The translations under genes and the position numbers were made by a program. A stretch of DNA of 64,000 nt from Mucilaginibacter kameinonensis (GTDB taxonomy: Bacteria > Bacteroidota > Bacteroidia > Sphingobacteriales > Sphingobacteriaceae). The DNA lies in assembly GCF_003675385.1 (NCBI RefSeq), contig NZ_RCWZ01000001.1:1-64000 (forward strand). Direction: 5' to 3'. Each line of letters opens with the position of its first letter. Position 1 is the first letter of the stretch. The notes below the pieces were generated by a model. The model saw nothing but the letters and a program-made list of their open reading frames with translations. It had not been told where the DNA came from and made no database searches. This document shows, piece after piece, positions 62,632-64,000 of this stretch.

Positions 62632-63453
62632 TTACTCTTTAATAAATGCCAAAAGGTCCTTGTTTATGGTTGCAGCCTCAGTTGTAGGCATACCATGCGG
62701 GAAACCTGGGTAAGAGATTAGTTTGCCGTTTTTCAGCAATTTGATTGACTTCAGCGCCGAGTTTGCAAACGGAACAATCTGGTCGTCCTCACCGTGCATA
62801 ACAAGTACCGGAATGTCTACACTCTGAAGGTCTTCCCTGAAATCTGTTTCTGAAAATGCTTTAACACAGTCATAATGAGCTTTTATGCCGCCCATCATGC
62901 CCTGGCGCCACCAGTTATCCTGGATACCTTTTGATACTTTAGCCCCTTCACGGTTGTAGCCATAAAACGGGAAGGTGATATCCTGGTAAAATTGATTCCT
63001 GTTAGTGGCGGTGTTTTCACGAATATCGTCAAACACAGCAAGCGGAACGCCATCCGGGTTGCTCTCGTTTTGCACCATAATCGGTGGAACCGCGCTGATC
63101 AGCACAGCCTTAGCAATACGGCCTTTACCATATTTGGCAGCGTAATGAATAACCTCACCGCCCCCAGTAGAGTGACCGATATGGATAGCATCTTTCAAAT
63201 CAAGTGCTTCAACAAGCTCAGCAACGTCAGCTGCATAAGTGTCCATTTCATTACCGGTTGCTGTTTGGCTTGAGCGGCCGTGGCCGCGGCGGTCATGGGC
63301 TACAACCCGATAGCCTTGCTCAAGGAAAAAAAACATTTGGGCATCCCAATCATCGGCAGATAAAGGCCAGCCGTGGTGGAAAACCAATGGTTGTCCGGTT
63401 CCCCAATCCTTGTAAAAAATTTCGGTTCCGTCTTTTACTGTAATTTTACTCAT
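62632..63453 (-). CDS. Alpha/beta hydrolase, cofactor-free haloperoxidase-like
   Basis: The 273-residue enzyme starts at ATG 63453; the TTG at 63465 is less likely. Nucleophile elbow GHSTGGGEV, oxyanion motif HHGWPLSADDW and RRGHGRSSQ match non-heme chloroperoxidase / epoxide-hydrolase-like proteins. The late Asp and His of the triad lie in MHGEDDQIVPF and GFPHGMPTTEA. It has no signal peptide. Despite the family name, the natural substrate is most likely an ester. It is transcribed toward the GT set and shares the bidirectional terminator. Confidence 0.85.
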   Translation of the reverse strand: MSKITVKDGTEIFYKDWGTGQPLVFHHGWPLSADDWDAQMFFFLEQGYRVVAHDRRGHGRSSQTATGNEMDTYAADVAELVEALDLKDAIHIGHSTGGGEVIHYAAKYGKGRIAKAVLISAVPPIMVQNESNPDGVPLAVFDDIRENTATNRNQFYQDITFPFYGYNREGAKVSKGIQDNWWRQGMMGGIKAHYDCVKAFSETDFREDLQSVDIPVLVMHGEDDQIVPFANSALKSIKLLKNGKLISYPGFPHGMPTTEAATINKDLLAFIKE

Positions 63454-63850
63454 GTCGTTTTTCAATTATGGTGATTAATAAACACTGAAGATGCAGGGCC
63501 GTTTTTAACAAAACGTTATCCATATAATATCTTTATGCTTTTAAAGGCTGCAAGAATAAGAAACCAAAAGCTTATTATCTACACTATAAAAGTACCTAAT
63601 TGAGGCTCAGTCAGTAAAAATCCTTCCAAAATTTACCCTGGTAAGATAAACCAATCATTTTTTTGACACATGACTTGAAGTGGCCTATCAATTACCGACT
63701 ACTTAGCTGCCGATGCAGGAAAATGCCTGATCTTTTCATCATAAACCAGGATTTTTTTAACTAAGCGCGGTTTTAAAGAAACTACAAACCGAATATAAAA
63801 AACATTTAAAACACTAAAATCAATAATTTAAAGCTGCATTAAATCCTTTT
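63454..63850. other. Intergenic region before the cytochrome c gene
   Basis: About 400 bp of AT-rich DNA between two minus-strand genes; I see no supported gene, tRNA or terminator in it. No clean TAnnTTTG element for the hydrolase could be placed. Confidence 0.4.
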
Positions 63851-64000
63851 TTATTTCTTCCGTTTAGATGTTGCCCAAACGTAATCAGCAATTTTATTAA
63901 TATCAGCAGCACTGATTGCGCCACGCCAGGCAGGCATTCCTTTTTCAGTTATGCCATTAGTGATATTTTTAACTATCGATGCCTTATCGGCTCCGTGAGC
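63851..64000 (-). CDS. C-type cytochrome, 3' part only
   Basis: The last 49 codons of a gene that continues beyond the right edge. The translation ends in GMPAWRGAISAADINKIADYVW and a Lys-rich tail before the stop (TAA, complement of 63851-63853). The GMPAW Met is the axial haem ligand of cytochrome c domains, and IADYVW is the usual last helix. The CxxCH site would lie off the edge. Confidence 0.72.
   Translation of the reverse strand, partial: AHGADKASIVKNITNGITEKGMPAWRGAISAADINKIADYVWATSKRKK

Overview
The window looks like a chromosome segment from a Bacteroidota bacterium of the Sphingobacteriaceae (Mucilaginibacter/Pedobacter-like). I infer this from the genes and signals, not from any marker search. 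The signs are: Bacteroidetes-type promoters (-7 element TAnnTTTG) close to many start codons; the cluster bamD - omega-like RNA polymerase subunit - coaBC - DUF4835; a SecA of about 1100 residues with a SEC-C tail; DUF2807 and DUF2490 proteins; many secreted TPR and hydrolase proteins; and intergenic spaces full of long inverted repeats. There is no transposase, integrase, CRISPR array, phage module, tRNA gene or recognisable defence system.

Layout. 1-1335: no convincing protein gene. Three tandem leftward promoters with boxA-like sequences point off the left edge and resemble the leader of an rRNA operon. 1336-4838: bamD, rpoZ-like, coaBC, DUF4835. 5104-9860: two glycosyltransferases, a secreted TPR protein, and a TlpA-like thioredoxin coupled to a beta-carotene hydroxylase. 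9966-20778: lpdA, a secreted CocE-type hydrolase, two tandem M1 metallopeptidases, a DUF2807 surface protein behind an ECF-sigma-type promoter, a lipoprotein peptidase-like hydrolase and a DUF2911 protein. 20999-30937: two outer-membrane-type proteins, a GT39 glycosyltransferase, DinB, a tight three-gene unit (Bor-like lipoprotein, FAD oxidoreductase, secreted protein of unknown function), cfa and recA. 31102-36545: nth, a 64-residue protein, an ECF-like sigma factor and uvrA. 36762-49299: a GH19-like enzyme without a signal peptide, an oligopeptide-type binding lipoprotein, purD, secA, a SPOR protein coupled to an M20 hydrolase, and several unknowns. 49514-56346: a compact histidine-utilisation operon (MarR regulator, hutH, hutU, hutI, bifunctional ftcD). 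56863-64000: an NAD-dependent epimerase-like protein, a Crp/Fnr regulator, four glycosyltransferases, an alpha/beta hydrolase, and the 3' end of a cytochrome c gene.

How the genes work together. The hut operon takes histidine through urocanate, imidazolonepropionate and formiminoglutamate to glutamate and formyl-folate products. The overlapping MarR gene and a palindrome at its start codon suggest local control. recA, uvrA and nth are DNA repair genes. The glycosyltransferases at 58-62 kb, with GT4 and GT39 members elsewhere, probably build cell-surface glycans.

The most interesting items are the MarR/palindrome arrangement of the hut operon, the Bor-like lipoprotein/FAD oxidoreductase/secreted protein unit (whose enzyme has Trp where relatives carry the flavin-linking His), the ECF-type promoter before the DUF2807 gene, and several families of 90-130 bp inverted-repeat elements, one lying inside the hut operon.
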